From positions 766,722-830,721 of the forward strand of contig OY282381.1 of the NCBI GenBank assembly GCA_958295915.1: 64,000 nucleotides of DNA. The letters run 5' to 3'. The DNA comes from an uncultured Caldilineaceae bacterium (GTDB lineage Bacteria; Chloroflexota; Anaerolineae; Caldilineales; Caldilineaceae). The position numbers were made by a program, and so were the translations under genes. Shown one piece after another: positions 1-8,392 of the stretch. Positions within the stretch are counted from its first letter, which is position 1, and each line of letters opens with the position of its first letter. The notes under the pieces were generated by a model. It searched no databases and was not told the origin of the DNA. It worked only from the letters and a program-made list of their open reading frames with translations.

Positions 1-895
1 GGCTGTTGCGGATCCACAGAGGCAGGCCGAGGAGAAAGGCCGGCGTGATGAGAAGCGCGTACTGCCGACCGAGCGCCCTGACAGACAGACGACTCCCCCC
101 AACAGACTCCGCGCCCACTACCATAAGAGCGACAGGCAGAAGGATATAGGCAGTGGCCTTGGTGAGAAAGCCGAGACCAATGAGGATCGATAGCGTGATA
201 CAGTGTTGAATGCGCCTGTGTTGAATGCGCCTCTGCTCGCAAGAGGCGCGCTGGTGAAAGCGTGCAGTAGGATTGTCCCTTCCCTGCCCCGCATCACCCA
301 GCCGCTGCCAGCGCAGTAGCGCCAGCGCAGCGGCGGCGATCACCAGTTCGGCCAGCGCATCGTTGTTGACCGCGGCCATCAACGCCAGGTGCATGGGCAG
401 GAAGGCGGCGAAAGCGGCCGCGCCCAGCGCGATAACCGGTCGATCGGGAAGAACTACGCGCGCGCAGGCAAAGACCAGCAGCACGATGCCGCCGCCCAGC
501 GCAGCATTGAACAGCCGCAAAGCCAGCAGATTGCCGCCGCTCAACCAATAGACCGGCGCGGCCAGCAGATAGTAGAGGGGTGGTTGATGAAACTCATAGC
601 GTAGCGCTGAAACGGACAAACCCGGCGCAAACTTCTCGTCCTTCAGCCGCTGCAGATACGCTTCGTCGTAATCGCCCATCTGCAGAACTGGCCATCGCCG
701 TTCGGTCGCCACATAGGCCACATAGTTGTAGTGGGCCGGCTCGTCCGGATTCTGCCAGGGCGGGGTCGTGAGGGCGAAAAGCGTGGCTAGGGCGCAGTAA
801 ACGATCAGGATACAAAGTAAAGCGTAAAGGGTTAGATTCGACGGCGCGCCCGCCCGGCCTTGGCTGTGATTCGGATGATGGACAGGAAAAATCAT
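1..895 (-). CDS. Multi-pass membrane glycosyltransferase-like protein (DUF2142/GT39-like), 3' end outside window
   Basis: Reading the minus strand from an ATG at 893-895 gives 298 open codons running off the window edge. A short basic N-terminus precedes a hydrophobic helix, then the segment PPWQNPDEPAHYNYV (about residues 45-59). Its acidic NPDEP-H motif in the first extracytoplasmic loop is typical of GT39/PMT-like and DUF2142 membrane proteins, which use polyprenyl-linked sugars. Further hydrophobic segments follow, with FHQPPLYY near residue 102. Around residues 215-235 a hydrophilic Arg/His-rich stretch is encoded by a repeat (203-249) also found outside genes. The next gene on this strand is metG, upstream. 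The family is fairly clear, but the substrate is unknown. Confidence 0.72.
   Translation of the reverse strand, partial: MIFPVHHPNHSQGRAGAPSNLTLYALLCILIVYCALATLFALTTPPWQNPDEPAHYNYVAYVATERRWPVLQMGDYDEAYLQRLKDEKFAPGLSVSALRYEFHQPPLYYLLAAPVYWLSGGNLLALRLFNAALGGGIVLLVFACARVVLPDRPVIALGAAAFAAFLPMHLALMAAVNNDALAELVIAAAALALLRWQRLGDAGQGRDNPTARFHQRASCEQRRIQHRRIQHCITLSILIGLGFLTKATAYILLPVALMVVGAESVGGSRLSVRALGRQYALLITPAFLLGLPLWIRNS
203..249. repeat. Tandem 15-mer plus GCGCCTCT/AGAGGCGC hairpin inside a coding region
   Basis: Two adjacent copies of GTGTTGAATGCGCCT (203-217, 218-232) run into a 23-bp hairpin (227-249) with arms GCGCCTCT and AGAGGCGC. The same hairpin with one changed base lies between genes at 25115-25137. 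Its loop and right arm resemble 36732-36746 at the nadC/nadA junction. Here it is translated in frame in the membrane protein gene. Confidence 0.75.
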
Positions 896-922
896 AGTCG
901 ATCCTGAATAATCACACGAATC

Positions 923-2773
923 CTAATTCGTAATTCCCGATTCCTCCCCCAGAACATCCACGGGATCTAACTTCGTGAACAGCGGCGCCGGTTTCTGCAA
1001 CGCCTGACCGCTGGGGAGTGTTTGCGCCTGCCAGACCGCGCTGGCGTCGGTGTGGTCGTAGCGCAGGACCAGATGCGCGCCGCGCGCGTCTGCGATGGAT
1101 TCGGTATTGAGCTGGCCGAAGAGCGGTTGCCTATAGCCCAGATAGCGATGCAACTGTTCACTACTGTGGGGCAGGATCGGCGCCCACATCAGTTTCAGCC
1201 AATCGATGGCCTGAAGCGCGACGTACACAGACGTGGCCGCGGCCTGAGGATCGGTTTGAATCGCCCGCCACGGCTCCTTTTCGTTCAGGTACTGGTTCAC
1301 CCGCTGGCTCAGGCGACGCGCCGCCTGCAAGGCGGCTTTCAATTTTACTGCCTGGTACAGTCCGGCCACGCTGTCGAATCCCCCGCGGATGTCGTCCAAC
1401 AGCGCATGGTCCGTTGCGTCGAACGCGCCCGGCTGGGGTACGGCCCCGGCGAAGCGCCTATAGGCGAAGCCCAGCACCCGATTGACGAGATTGCCCCAAT
1501 TGGCCACCAGTTCGTTATTGACCCGCTCGATGAATTCCGGCCAGGTGAATTCGCTGTCGGCGGTCTCCGGCGCCATGGCCGTCAAAACATAGCGCCAGGC
1601 GTCCGGCTGAAACGCAGCCAGCACTGTATTCCAGCCGATGACATTGCCGCGGCTGGTGCTGAACTGCGCTCCCCCGAAGTTGAGGTACTCGTTGGCCGGC
1701 ACATCGTAGGGCAGGTGCAGACGCACCGGATCCGATGCCCCCGCTGTGCCCGGCAGTTGGGATGCAGGGACATCCGCAGCGGAAACTCTCCCCTGTTCGT
1801 CGTTGTAGGCCATAATCATGCCCGGCCAGATCTGCGTATGGAAAGGGATATTGTCCTTGCCGATAAAATAATAATGCCGGGCATCAGGCGACGCGTTGCA
1901 ATCCCACCACTCCCGCCACCGATTCGATGCGCCGCTCAGATTGGCCCATTCAATTGCCGCGCTCAGATAGCCCTGCACCGCGTCGTACCAGACGTAAATG
2001 CTCTTGCTTTCGTAGCCATCCAGGGGAATGGCAATGCCCCAGTCGATGTCGCGCGTGATGGCCCGCCCGCGCAACTCCTTCAGGTTTAGTTGCCCCTGCG
2101 TAAAGTTGAGCACATTGCTGCGCCAATGCGCTTTGCCGCTACCGATCCACTCCAGTAGCGGCTCATTGAGCACGCCCAGATCGAGGAAAAAGTGTTCGGT
2201 TTCCCGCACTTCCAACGCTGTGCTGGCGGTCAGTTTGGATCGGGTATCGGTCAGCTCGAGAGCATCGTACAGGCGGCCGCAGTTGTCGCACTGATCGCCC
2301 CGGGCCTCCTCAAAGCCACAGAACGGACAACGCCCTTCCACGTAGCGATCGGCCAGAAAACGCCCTGCTTCGGGGTCGAACCACTGTTTCTGCACGTCTC
2401 TGTAGATATACTCATTTTCCAGGTGGCGCCGAAATACCTGCTGGGTGACATCCCAGTGATTTTGGGTGTCTGTATGGGTGTACAGATCGAACGTCAGACC
2501 CATCGCCAGGCAACCTTCCACGAACAGTTCATGGTATTTGTCCACAACCTCTGCTGCGGAAAGCTCTTCCTTCTCCGCCTGCAAAGTGATGGGCGTGCCG
2601 TGGGTGTCGGAGCCGCTGACCATCAACACATCGTTTCCCGCCATGCGCTGATAGCGGGCAAAGATATCCGGCGGCAAATACGCGCCGGCGATCTGTCCGA
2701 TATGCTTTTCTCCGTTGGCATATGGCCAGGCAACGCACACAAGAATCTTTGTCGAACGACGGTTTCTGTTCAT
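923..2773 (-). CDS. metG: Methionyl-tRNA synthetase
   Basis: A class I aminoacyl-tRNA synthetase of 616 aa that charges tRNA-Met with methionine in the cytoplasm. Near the N-terminus are [20 protein letters not shown] (HIGH-type signature) and [10 protein letters not shown] zinc knuckle with four Cys (CPFC...CDNC) lies around residues 145-165, as in the MetG1/archaeal-type enzymes. The KMSKS loop reads [10 protein letters not shown], lacking the first Lys, a variant known in this subgroup. The helical anticodon-binding domain follows, and no C-terminal tRNA-binding OB domain is present. The start at 2773 is chosen because GGAGGTGTACATG gives a strong ribosome site; an upstream in-frame extension has no such signal. 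Confidence 0.96.
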   Translation of the reverse strand: MNRNRRSTKILVCVAWPYANGEKHIGQIAGAYLPPDIFARYQRMAGNDVLMVSGSDTHGTPITLQAEKEELSAAEVVDKYHELFVEGCLAMGLTFDLYTHTDTQNHWDVTQQVFRRHLENEYIYRDVQKQWFDPEAGRFLADRYVEGRCPFCGFEEARGDQCDNCGRLYDALELTDTRSKLTASTALEVRETEHFFLDLGVLNEPLLEWIGSGKAHWRSNVLNFTQGQLNLKELRGRAITRDIDWGIAIPLDGYESKSIYVWYDAVQGYLSAAIEWANLSGASNRWREWWDCNASPDARHYYFIGKDNIPFHTQIWPGMIMAYNDEQGRVSAADVPASQLPGTAGASDPVRLHLPYDVPANEYLNFGGAQFSTSRGNVIGWNTVLAAFQPDAWRYVLTAMAPETADSEFTWPEFIERVNNELVANWGNLVNRVLGFAYRRFAGAVPQPGAFDATDHALLDDIRGGFDSVAGLYQAVKLKAALQAARRLSQRVNQYLNEKEPWRAIQTDPQAAATSVYVALQAIDWLKLMWAPILPHSSEQLHRYLGYRQPLFGQLNTESIADARGAHLVLRYDHTDASAVWQAQTLPSGQALQKPAPLFTKLDPVDVLGEESGITN

Positions 2774-2837
2774 GTACACCTCCTCCCGAATCGTAACGTT
2801 TCGCGACAAAACCACTAGCTGCTGATAGCCTTCACCT

Positions 2838-3068
2838 CTACTCTCCGGCCCACTTTCCCAACAGCCAAACGATCGTATAGAGCAGCAAGAACAGAAACAG
2901 CCCCGCCGTGACACAACTCATCCCCACAACCGCGGCAGCCGGCCCATAAAACAGCCAGATGAGCCCGCCGCCCAGGCCATACAGCAGGAGAAAGAACCCG
3001 GCCACAAGCCGCAGTTCAGTTCCACGAATGAAACGCCGCGCACGATCTCCTGACATTGGGAATGGCAC
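2838..3068 (-). CDS. Small two-helix membrane protein, unknown function
   Basis: A 76-aa protein with a basic N-terminal tail ([13 protein letters not shown]) and two hydrophobic helices, about residues 21-42 and 45-69, joined by a very short turn. It lies 65 bp upstream of the metG start on the same strand, so the two may be cotranscribed. No family is recognised. Its composition and clean helix pattern argue that it is a real gene. Confidence 0.6.
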   Translation of the reverse strand: MPFPMSGDRARRFIRGTELRLVAGFFLLLYGLGGGLIWLFYGPAAAVVGMSCVTAGLFLFLLLYTIVWLLGKWAGE

Positions 3069-3189
3069 GCCCCATTATATCTGTCGCAAACTGGTTACGC
3101 AATACGCATGAAGGCAGTGACCTGAGGCCTGTGGCCAGTGATTGCAGCGCGCTGACCACTGATCACCAACCACTGAGCCGGCGACAAAG

Positions 3190-3218
3190 CTGACAAGCTG
3201 ACCGGCTGATGCTATAAT
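3190..3218 (+). promoter_or_regulatory. Sigma-70-like promoter for the 3306 membrane gene
   Basis: A -35 box CTGACA (3190-3195) is separated by 17 bp from a perfect TATAAT (3213-3218). Transcription would begin near 3225, about 80 nt before the ATG at 3306. The leader would contain the inverted repeat at 3243-3270. Confidence 0.55.
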
Positions 3219-3242
3219 AACACCACCGATCAATAAAACCCT

Positions 3243-3270
3243 AGTGGTCAGTTGCTGGCAACTGACCACT
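3243..3270. repeat. Perfect 28-bp inverted repeat in a leader region
   Basis: Arms of 13 bp (AGTGGTCAGTTGC and its complement) flank a 2-nt loop. The arm contains the motif TGACCACTGATT or its complement, which recurs across the window (about 5128, 9678, 37940, 39780, 44272, 62197). This is therefore one member of a dispersed family. Its position between the predicted promoter and the start codon could affect expression. Confidence 0.75.
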
Positions 3271-3305
3271 GATTTTAGCCGCTGCAGTTACTCAATAGGA
3301 ACAGC

Positions 3306-3932
3306 ATGAAAGCATTCACAGTCATGTGGCGCACGATCAAAGCGCTTTACGAGGATCTGCTGCTGTGGGTCTGGCTCAGCGTGCTCTGGTGGCTCGGGGT
3401 CTTCCTCGTGCTGCCTGCCGGGCCGGCGACGGCCGGCATCCACAATGCGGCCAACCGGGTCGCCAACTATAAGCGAGTGGAGAGCGCATTCTTCTGGGAA
3501 GGGGCACGCGCGACAATCGGCAAGAGCTGGTTACTGCTGGGCATCAACATGCTGCTGATCGGCGGGGTGGCGATGAACATTCGCTTTTACGGCACTAGCC
3601 CCGCCAGTTGGGCGCAAATCGTCAGCATCGTCTGGGTTTGGGTGCTGCTCATCATTCTGATGGCAGGTCAGTATTTCTTCCCCCTGCTCTGGCAGCAGGA
3701 TGAAATGAGCGTCAAACTGATATTGCGCAATGCCTTTATTCTCGCCCTGCGCCATCCTCTATATACATTCTTCATGCTCCTTTTCCAGATATTGTTGCTT
3801 GTCGTCAGCTTTGTGACCGTCCTGCCGATCTTCCTGCTCACGCCAGCAGCCGTCGTCCTGGCGATGAATTTCAGTCTGGTCGGCCTGCTCCAGGAGTTGG
3901 ACCTGGCGCCGGAACCACCTCCGGGCGCGTGA
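3306..3932 (+). CDS. YesL/DUF624-like integral membrane protein
   Basis: A 208-aa protein with about five hydrophobic segments (near residues 15-38, 75-92, 104-124, 148-180 and 180-195). The N-terminus, a Trp-rich helix followed by PAGPATAGIHNAANR, resembles the DUF624/YesL membrane proteins often found with carbohydrate transport genes. Its biochemical role is not established. A clear TATAAT promoter lies upstream and no partner gene follows on this strand. The start is the ATG after a short AAT-AGGAAC stretch. Confidence 0.65.
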   Translation: MKAFTVMWRTIKALYEDLLLWVWLSVLWWLGVFLVLPAGPATAGIHNAANRVANYKRVESAFFWEGARATIGKSWLLLGINMLLIGGVAMNIRFYGTSPASWAQIVSIVWVWVLLIILMAGQYFFPLLWQQDEMSVKLILRNAFILALRHPLYTFFMLLFQILLLVVSFVTVLPIFLLTPAAVVLAMNFSLVGLLQELDLAPEPPPGA

Positions 3933-4251
3933 AGGTTCTGTATTGCGGGCCGCGGCCCAACTGCGGAGAGAGCCCGAAACCCGTACCCAGACTCGCAGCG
4001 CGCCGATGACCGTTGCTCCGCCCCAGCCCCAGGTGGTCAGCAAACCGGAACCCGAAGGTCGATGCAATCAATTAGCCAGGGGACGTCCGGTCTTTACCGA
4101 TGACGGGAGATGCCGGGCATGCTCTATGGCGGCCTGCTCGGCAGGCCATACCGGCGCTTGACGAGTGGCTGGCGGATCGATCGACTGCCCGGCCCTGGCG
4201 AGAGGTCTTTGCTGAACTGAGCGCAGACATCGATGAACCGACGACCGCATC
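3933..4251. other. Gap without a recognisable gene
   Basis: This gap lies between convergent genes. Several short open frames cross it, but none shows a convincing start, ribosome site or known family. A plus-strand stretch around 4140-4240 has protein-like composition and could be a decayed gene end. No terminator-like hairpin with a T tract was seen. Confidence 0.35.
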
Positions 4252-5031
4252 CTACTGCGCAGTATACCCGCCGTCCACCGACCAGACGGCCCCGGTAACG
4301 AATGACGCGTCATCGGAGGCCAGGAAGGCCACCACAGCCGCTACTTCCTCTGGCTGACCCATCCGCCCCATCGGATGCAACCGCTGTATCTCCGCGTGGA
4401 CGTGCGGCGCGCCGGTGACGTTTGCCGTTAGCGGCGTATAGATGAAGCCGGGCGCCACTGAATTGATCCGAATCCCTTCCCTAGCAAAGCGCACCCCCAT
4501 ATCCCGCGTCATCTGCGCAACCGCCCCTTTGCTGTGAGGGTAGGGCGTAAAGCCATCGGAAAAGGGCAGGGAGGTCGGGTAGCCGACAATGCCCAGAATG
4601 GAAGCGATATTCACAATTGCGCCGCGGCCGGCAGGGCGCATCACCGCCAGCGCAGCGTGGGACATCAGAAAAACGCCTTTGGCATTGACCGCCATCACCG
4701 CGTCCCAGCGCTCCTCGAAATCGGCATCGGGCGGCAGGGTGCGGGGGGTAATGCCGGCCGAGTTGACCAGACAATCCAGCCGCCCGCAATGCGAAACCAC
4801 TTGGGCCACGGTCGCTTCGGCATCGGCCCGCAGCGTCACATCGCAGACAGCCGTATGCAGCCGCTCGCCTGCCGCGGGATTTTCGGCGAGCAGTTGTTCC
4901 AGACCAGCCTGGTGAATATCACAGGCCAGCACACGCGCCCCGTCCGCCAGAAACCGTTGCGCACAGGCCCGCCCGATGCCGGACGCCGCCCCGCTGATGA
5001 GCGCCACTTTGCCCTGTAGCTTCATTGTCAT
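4252..5031 (-). CDS. SDR family NAD(P)-dependent oxidoreductase
   Basis: A 259-aa classical short-chain dehydrogenase. The cofactor-binding glycine motif is SGAASGIG (about residues 14-21) and D38 suggests NAD preference. NSAG follows near residue 90 and N-A-K near 115, then the catalytic Ser in NIASILG, and YPHSK carries the catalytic Tyr and Lys. The C-terminal PGFIYTPL and VTGAVWSVDGG are typical of the family. The substrate is probably a sugar, polyol or hydroxy acid but cannot be read from sequence. The gene stands alone between the YesL-like gene and the glutaredoxin. An ATG two codons downstream is an alternative start. Confidence 0.88.
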   Translation of the reverse strand: MTMKLQGKVALISGAASGIGRACAQRFLADGARVLACDIHQAGLEQLLAENPAAGERLHTAVCDVTLRADAEATVAQVVSHCGRLDCLVNSAGITPRTLPPDADFEERWDAVMAVNAKGVFLMSHAALAVMRPAGRGAIVNIASILGIVGYPTSLPFSDGFTPYPHSKGAVAQMTRDMGVRFAREGIRINSVAPGFIYTPLTANVTGAPHVHAEIQRLHPMGRMGQPEEVAAVVAFLASDDASFVTGAVWSVDGGYTAQ

Positions 5032-5092
5032 GCGTTACCACCTATTCCCGCTTCACCCTCCGCGCACGCCACCACGAACCAACGCGACCTGC

Positions 5093-5140
5093 CTGGGATC
5101 GCGGGCGTCTCGCCCGCATCGCAACCTGACCACTGATTCA
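5093..5140. repeat. Dispersed GCGGGCG(A/G)GACGCCCGCG repeat plus TGACCACTGATT motif
   Basis: The minus strand reads GCGGGCGAGACGCCCGCG followed by ATCCCAG. The same core occurs at 39823-39847 (inside folP) and 62298-62320 (intergenic). It is followed by TGACCACTGATTC, the second recurring motif of the window. This marks a mosaic of short repeats downstream of the glutaredoxin gene. Confidence 0.7.
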
Positions 5141-5410
5141 CTGCGACAGCGCAGAAAGCTTCGTCATCAGCGCCGTTGTGGAAGGCTCTGTCAGCACATC
5201 CCCGTCGGGGAAAACAATCGTCGGCACGGACATATTGCCGTTGTTGAGCCGCTGCACCAGGGCCCCGGCCTCCTCATCGTCGCCGATATCGATCTCCTCA
5301 AATGCGACCTCCTGGCTCCGCATCACCGACTTGGCCCGCCAACAATCCGGGCACCACTGGGTGGTGTACATTTTGATCTGTGCGTCGTTTGTGTTTACGC
5401 TATGAGACAT
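5138..5410 (-). CDS. Glutaredoxin-like (mycoredoxin-type) thiol-disulfide protein
   Basis: A 90-aa protein with a thioredoxin-like fold. It has the redox motif WCPDCWRAK (about residues 19-27), a cis-Pro in VPTIVFPDG (about 62-70) and an acidic EIDI strand between. CPDC is typical of mycoredoxin-type and NrdH-like glutaredoxins, which reduce mixed disulfides in the cytoplasm. AGGAG lies 7 nt before the ATG. A degraded second copy of its 5' end and promoter region lies at 32266-32538, the other end of the polysaccharide locus. Confidence 0.88.
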   Translation of the reverse strand: MSHSVNTNDAQIKMYTTQWCPDCWRAKSVMRSQEVAFEEIDIGDDEEAGALVQRLNNGNMSVPTIVFPDGDVLTEPSTTALMTKLSALSQ

Positions 5411-5574
5411 GCGATTCTCCTATTGTCTGAATTGGATCTGGAGCGCATGATTGGTACGCTCCGACCTGCGCGCCCCGGCGCATTGCTTAGCGAATATACA
5501 GCGCGCGTGAATCTATTGCATGATTTTGCGCTATAAAAATCATAGTGTACTCTACAGGATGATGCAAAGATGAC
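5330..5574. repeat. Left direct repeat bounding the polysaccharide locus
   Basis: This covers the first ~27 codons of the glutaredoxin gene, its upstream region and the leader before the 5584 gene. It matches 32277-32538 in the same orientation over its whole length, with substitutions and short indels. Shared blocks include GCGCATTGCTTAGCGAATAT and TGTACTCTACAGGATGATGC. The two copies bracket about 26.7 kb of surface polysaccharide genes. Confidence 0.85.
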
Positions 5575-5583
5575 AGGGAACCC

Positions 5584-6939
5584 ATGATCATTCCTTCCAC
5601 GCTGACACCTGTTTCGCCATCCGCGCCCCATCGCTACTGGGACACGCCCTTCTTCGTGGAGTTGCTGCTGCTGGCCATGGCTGCGCCTGCGCTCTACTTC
5701 CCTGGCCGCTTCGGTTTGGGCGCGATCGTTGTTGCCATCGGTCTGTTGGTCCTGGGCTGGGTATGGCGGCGGTGGATGGTGGGCGTCTGGTACCAGCGCA
5801 CCCCGGCGGACTGGCCCCTCTTTTTCCTCTTTTTGGTCATGCTGCCCGTATCCGTATGGGTCGCGCCGGGCCCGTTGCAGGCAGAGTACTCGATCCCGCG
5901 GGCCCTGACTCTGATCTGGAACTTCGCCCTCTTCTGGGTGGTCGTCAGTCATGGCAGCCGGCGTCGGGAACTACGCCATATGTGCGCCGTGGGGTTTGCG
6001 CTTATCGGCGGGCTGATCGCCGGCGTGTCCCTCTTTGGCACCAACTGGCCGGAAAATAAACTGTTTGGCCTGACTTCTTTTCTCGACCAGATGCCCCAGT
6101 TTTTCGTGGGCGTCTTCGCGGGGGCGGAGAGCGGCTTCCACCCCAACCAGTTGGGGGGAACGCTTCTCTACGCATTGCCCTTTCTGACCGCTTTGGTAGC
6201 GTATACCCTCTACCGACGCGATTGGAAAACCGGGCTGCCGGGGGGGATGCTGCTGGGCCTGATCGGCTTCGTCTTCCTGGCTGCCCAGAGTCGGGCCGCG
6301 CTGCTGGGCTTTGCCATCTGTCTGCCCGTGATGGGATTGCTCAACCTGCGCCGGGGACGGTGGATACTGAGTGGAGGGGTAGTGGTGGCAGGGGTGACGA
6401 GCATGTTCGTCACCCCGAATGCACTGCTGCAGGTGCTGGATCGGAACCCATTCCTGGAGTCGATTATGGGTTTCATCCGTCTGACTGGCCGCTTCGATAT
6501 CTGGCAGCGGGCCCTTGCAGGCATCGCCGACTTCTCCTGGACCGGCATGGGTCTCGGCGTCTTCCGCGAGCTCGTGCATATCCGCTACCCGTTTTCCACC
6601 AACTACTCTACCAAGGATATCGGCCACGCCCACAATTTCTTCCTGCAAACGGCCCTGGATTTCGGGCTGCCTGGTCTGCTCTGCTTGCTGGCGATCTGCA
6701 TGATCGCGGTTGTCTTTCTGGTCGATAGGGTCGCGCGCGCAAAGGAGGGAAACGAACTGCGTATCTGGGCCACCGGGCTGCTGGGCAGCTTGTTGGCCTC
6801 TTCCCTCTATGGACTGTCCGACGCTGTGTCCATGGGGTCAAAAACGAACCTGGTCTTTTGGTTTTTGCTCGCCTTGATCTTCTCCTTGCCTCCTACATTC
6901 CCTGAAACGTCAGGAGTACCCGAAGCGTGCGCAGAATGA
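5584..6939 (+). CDS. O-antigen ligase/polymerase family membrane protein (Wzy_C type)
   Basis: A 451-aa protein with about eleven hydrophobic segments. The Wzy_C signature lies near residues 300-360: RFDIWQRALAGI, then WTGMGLGVF, and HAHNFFLQTALDFGLPGLL after the large periplasmic loop. These proteins join or polymerise lipid-linked glycans at the outer membrane-facing side. It is the only plus-strand gene of the locus. It starts in the glutaredoxin promoter repeat, 10 nt after AGGGA. Its 3' end overlaps the convergent sugar transferase gene by 47 bp. Confidence 0.88.
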   Translation: MIIPSTLTPVSPSAPHRYWDTPFFVELLLLAMAAPALYFPGRFGLGAIVVAIGLLVLGWVWRRWMVGVWYQRTPADWPLFFLFLVMLPVSVWVAPGPLQAEYSIPRALTLIWNFALFWVVVSHGSRRRELRHMCAVGFALIGGLIAGVSLFGTNWPENKLFGLTSFLDQMPQFFVGVFAGAESGFHPNQLGGTLLYALPFLTALVAYTLYRRDWKTGLPGGMLLGLIGFVFLAAQSRAALLGFAICLPVMGLLNLRRGRWILSGGVVVAGVTSMFVTPNALLQVLDRNPFLESIMGFIRLTGRFDIWQRALAGIADFSWTGMGLGVFRELVHIRYPFSTNYSTKDIGHAHNFFLQTALDFGLPGLLCLLAICMIAVVFLVDRVARAKEGNELRIWATGLLGSLLASSLYGLSDAVSMGSKTNLVFWFLLALIFSLPPTFPETSGVPEACAE

Positions 6940-8392
6940 TGAGCATGTCCATCACCAGAGATTGATGCTTGATGTAGTACAGATCGTATTGCAGTTTATA
7001 CAGCGCGTCTTCAACCGTGTTGCCATAGCGATATTTGATCTGGGCCCACCCGGTAAGACCGGGCTTGACCGCCAGACGTGCCCGGTAAAAGGGGATCTCC
7101 TCCTGTAGTTGCCCCACAAACTGGGGACGCTCCGGGCGAGGGCCGACAATGCTCATCTCCCCTTTGAGCACATTGATGACCTGAGGCAGTTCATCCAGGC
7201 GTATGCGGCGTAAAATACGGCCGACCCGGGTGATGCGATCATCGTCCCGGCTGGCCCAGCGCGCCTCGTTCCCCTGCTCGGCGTGTAGAATCATCGAACG
7301 CAGCTTGAGCACCCGAAATGAGCGGCCGCCCCGTCCCAGACGCGTCTGTGTATAGAAAACAGAACCAGGAGAATCAACATAGATAGCCAGGGCCAGAAAG
7401 GGCAACAGCGGCGCTAAAATCACCACGCCCACCAGCCCCAGAATCAGGTCAGTCAGGCGCTTGACGAGGCGGTAGGTGGTGAGATTGGCAGAAGACTGCC
7501 AAAAGAGAGAGGGCAACCCTTTGCTGCCGAGGTGCTCTACCGGCACTCGTTCCAGGATATCCTCATAGAGAACTGTCAGGGGTTTCATGGCAATGCCGCG
7601 CTCATGGCAGCTCATCAGCGCCTGCAGCATATTCGTGTGAATCTCGCCGGTGATGGCCAGAACTACCTCGTTGACCTTGTTGATTTCGATCTGCCGCTGC
7701 AGGTCATACCATCCACCCAACACCGGAATTCCATCCAACACGCTGCCATGTTTGCTCCTGTCGTCGTCGATGAAGCCGACCAGTTCATAGCCCAACGAAG
7801 CCTCTCGCAAAGCTTGAACCAGCGTGCGTCCCGTCCGGCCAGCTCCTACAACCAACGCCCGACGGCCCAGAGCAAAGGTAGCGACCAGATGAGTGTAGAC
7901 CAGACGCCACAGAGCCACCAGTGAGGGGAGCAGAATCAGAAAGATAATGACGCTGGTGCGGGGCGGGAGCGCATTCATCTCTATCCGCTGGTCGAAAAGA
8001 GGAATGGCAATGTAGATGGGGCGGCCCACGACGAAAAAAATGAGCAGGTAGAGGGCGCCAACCTCAATGGTGGTCAGAAACAATCTGGTCATCACGCGGG
8101 TTGGTTGGTGGGCTGTCTGCAAGACATAGAGTTCATTCACAGCCGCCAGTCCCAGCCACAGAATCGCAAGGAAAAAGACCCAGTTCATTTGACCCGTGAC
8201 CATGTTCGCTGAGTTGTTCAGTTGGCGACTGATCAGATCGTGGAGCCAGTTCGTCACCAGGAGAGTCAGGATGAGACAGACCACGTCTCCTGAGAAGAGC
8301 AAAAGCCGTCGTTCCGAGAAGGACAAGGAAAGACTGTAACGCCCCCCGCGAAACGATGTAGCCAATTTGAGGTAATGCTTTTGTAGCATCAT
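6893..8392 (-). CDS. Polyprenyl-phosphate sugar-1-phosphate transferase (WbaP/EpsE-like)
   Basis: A 499-aa initiating enzyme that would transfer a sugar-1-phosphate to a polyprenyl phosphate carrier in the inner membrane. Four hydrophobic segments in the first 165 residues precede a CoA-binding/Rossmann-like domain (ALVVGAGRTGRTL near 178). A final membrane helix (about 315-340) precedes the catalytic domain with KLRSM, RIRLDELPQ and VGPRPERP (about 360-425), then KPGLTGWAQ. The start codon overlaps the stop of the upstream epimerase (ATGA type), so the two are probably translationally coupled. It is the last gene of the long minus-strand run. Confidence 0.95.
   Translation of the reverse strand: MMLQKHYLKLATSFRGGRYSLSLSFSERRLLLFSGDVVCLILTLLVTNWLHDLISRQLNNSANMVTGQMNWVFFLAILWLGLAAVNELYVLQTAHQPTRVMTRLFLTTIEVGALYLLIFFVVGRPIYIAIPLFDQRIEMNALPPRTSVIIFLILLPSLVALWRLVYTHLVATFALGRRALVVGAGRTGRTLVQALREASLGYELVGFIDDDRSKHGSVLDGIPVLGGWYDLQRQIEINKVNEVVLAITGEIHTNMLQALMSCHERGIAMKPLTVLYEDILERVPVEHLGSKGLPSLFWQSSANLTTYRLVKRLTDLILGLVGVVILAPLLPFLALAIYVDSPGSVFYTQTRLGRGGRSFRVLKLRSMILHAEQGNEARWASRDDDRITRVGRILRRIRLDELPQVINVLKGEMSIVGPRPERPQFVGQLQEEIPFYRARLAVKPGLTGWAQIKYRYGNTVEDALYKLQYDLYYIKHQSLVMDMLIILRTLRVLLTFQGM

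Noticed and set aside
1022..2089. Long open frame antisense to metG (355 codons)
   Set aside because: It mirrors the codon pattern of metG, has no family-like motifs, and metG is certain on the other strand.
2774..2837. T-box or SAM riboswitch upstream of metG
   Set aside because: The gap is only 64 bp, with no specifier-loop or T-box core sequence visible.
3943..4161. 72-codon frame after the YesL-like gene
   Set aside because: No ribosome site, low-complexity Pro/Arg composition and no known family.
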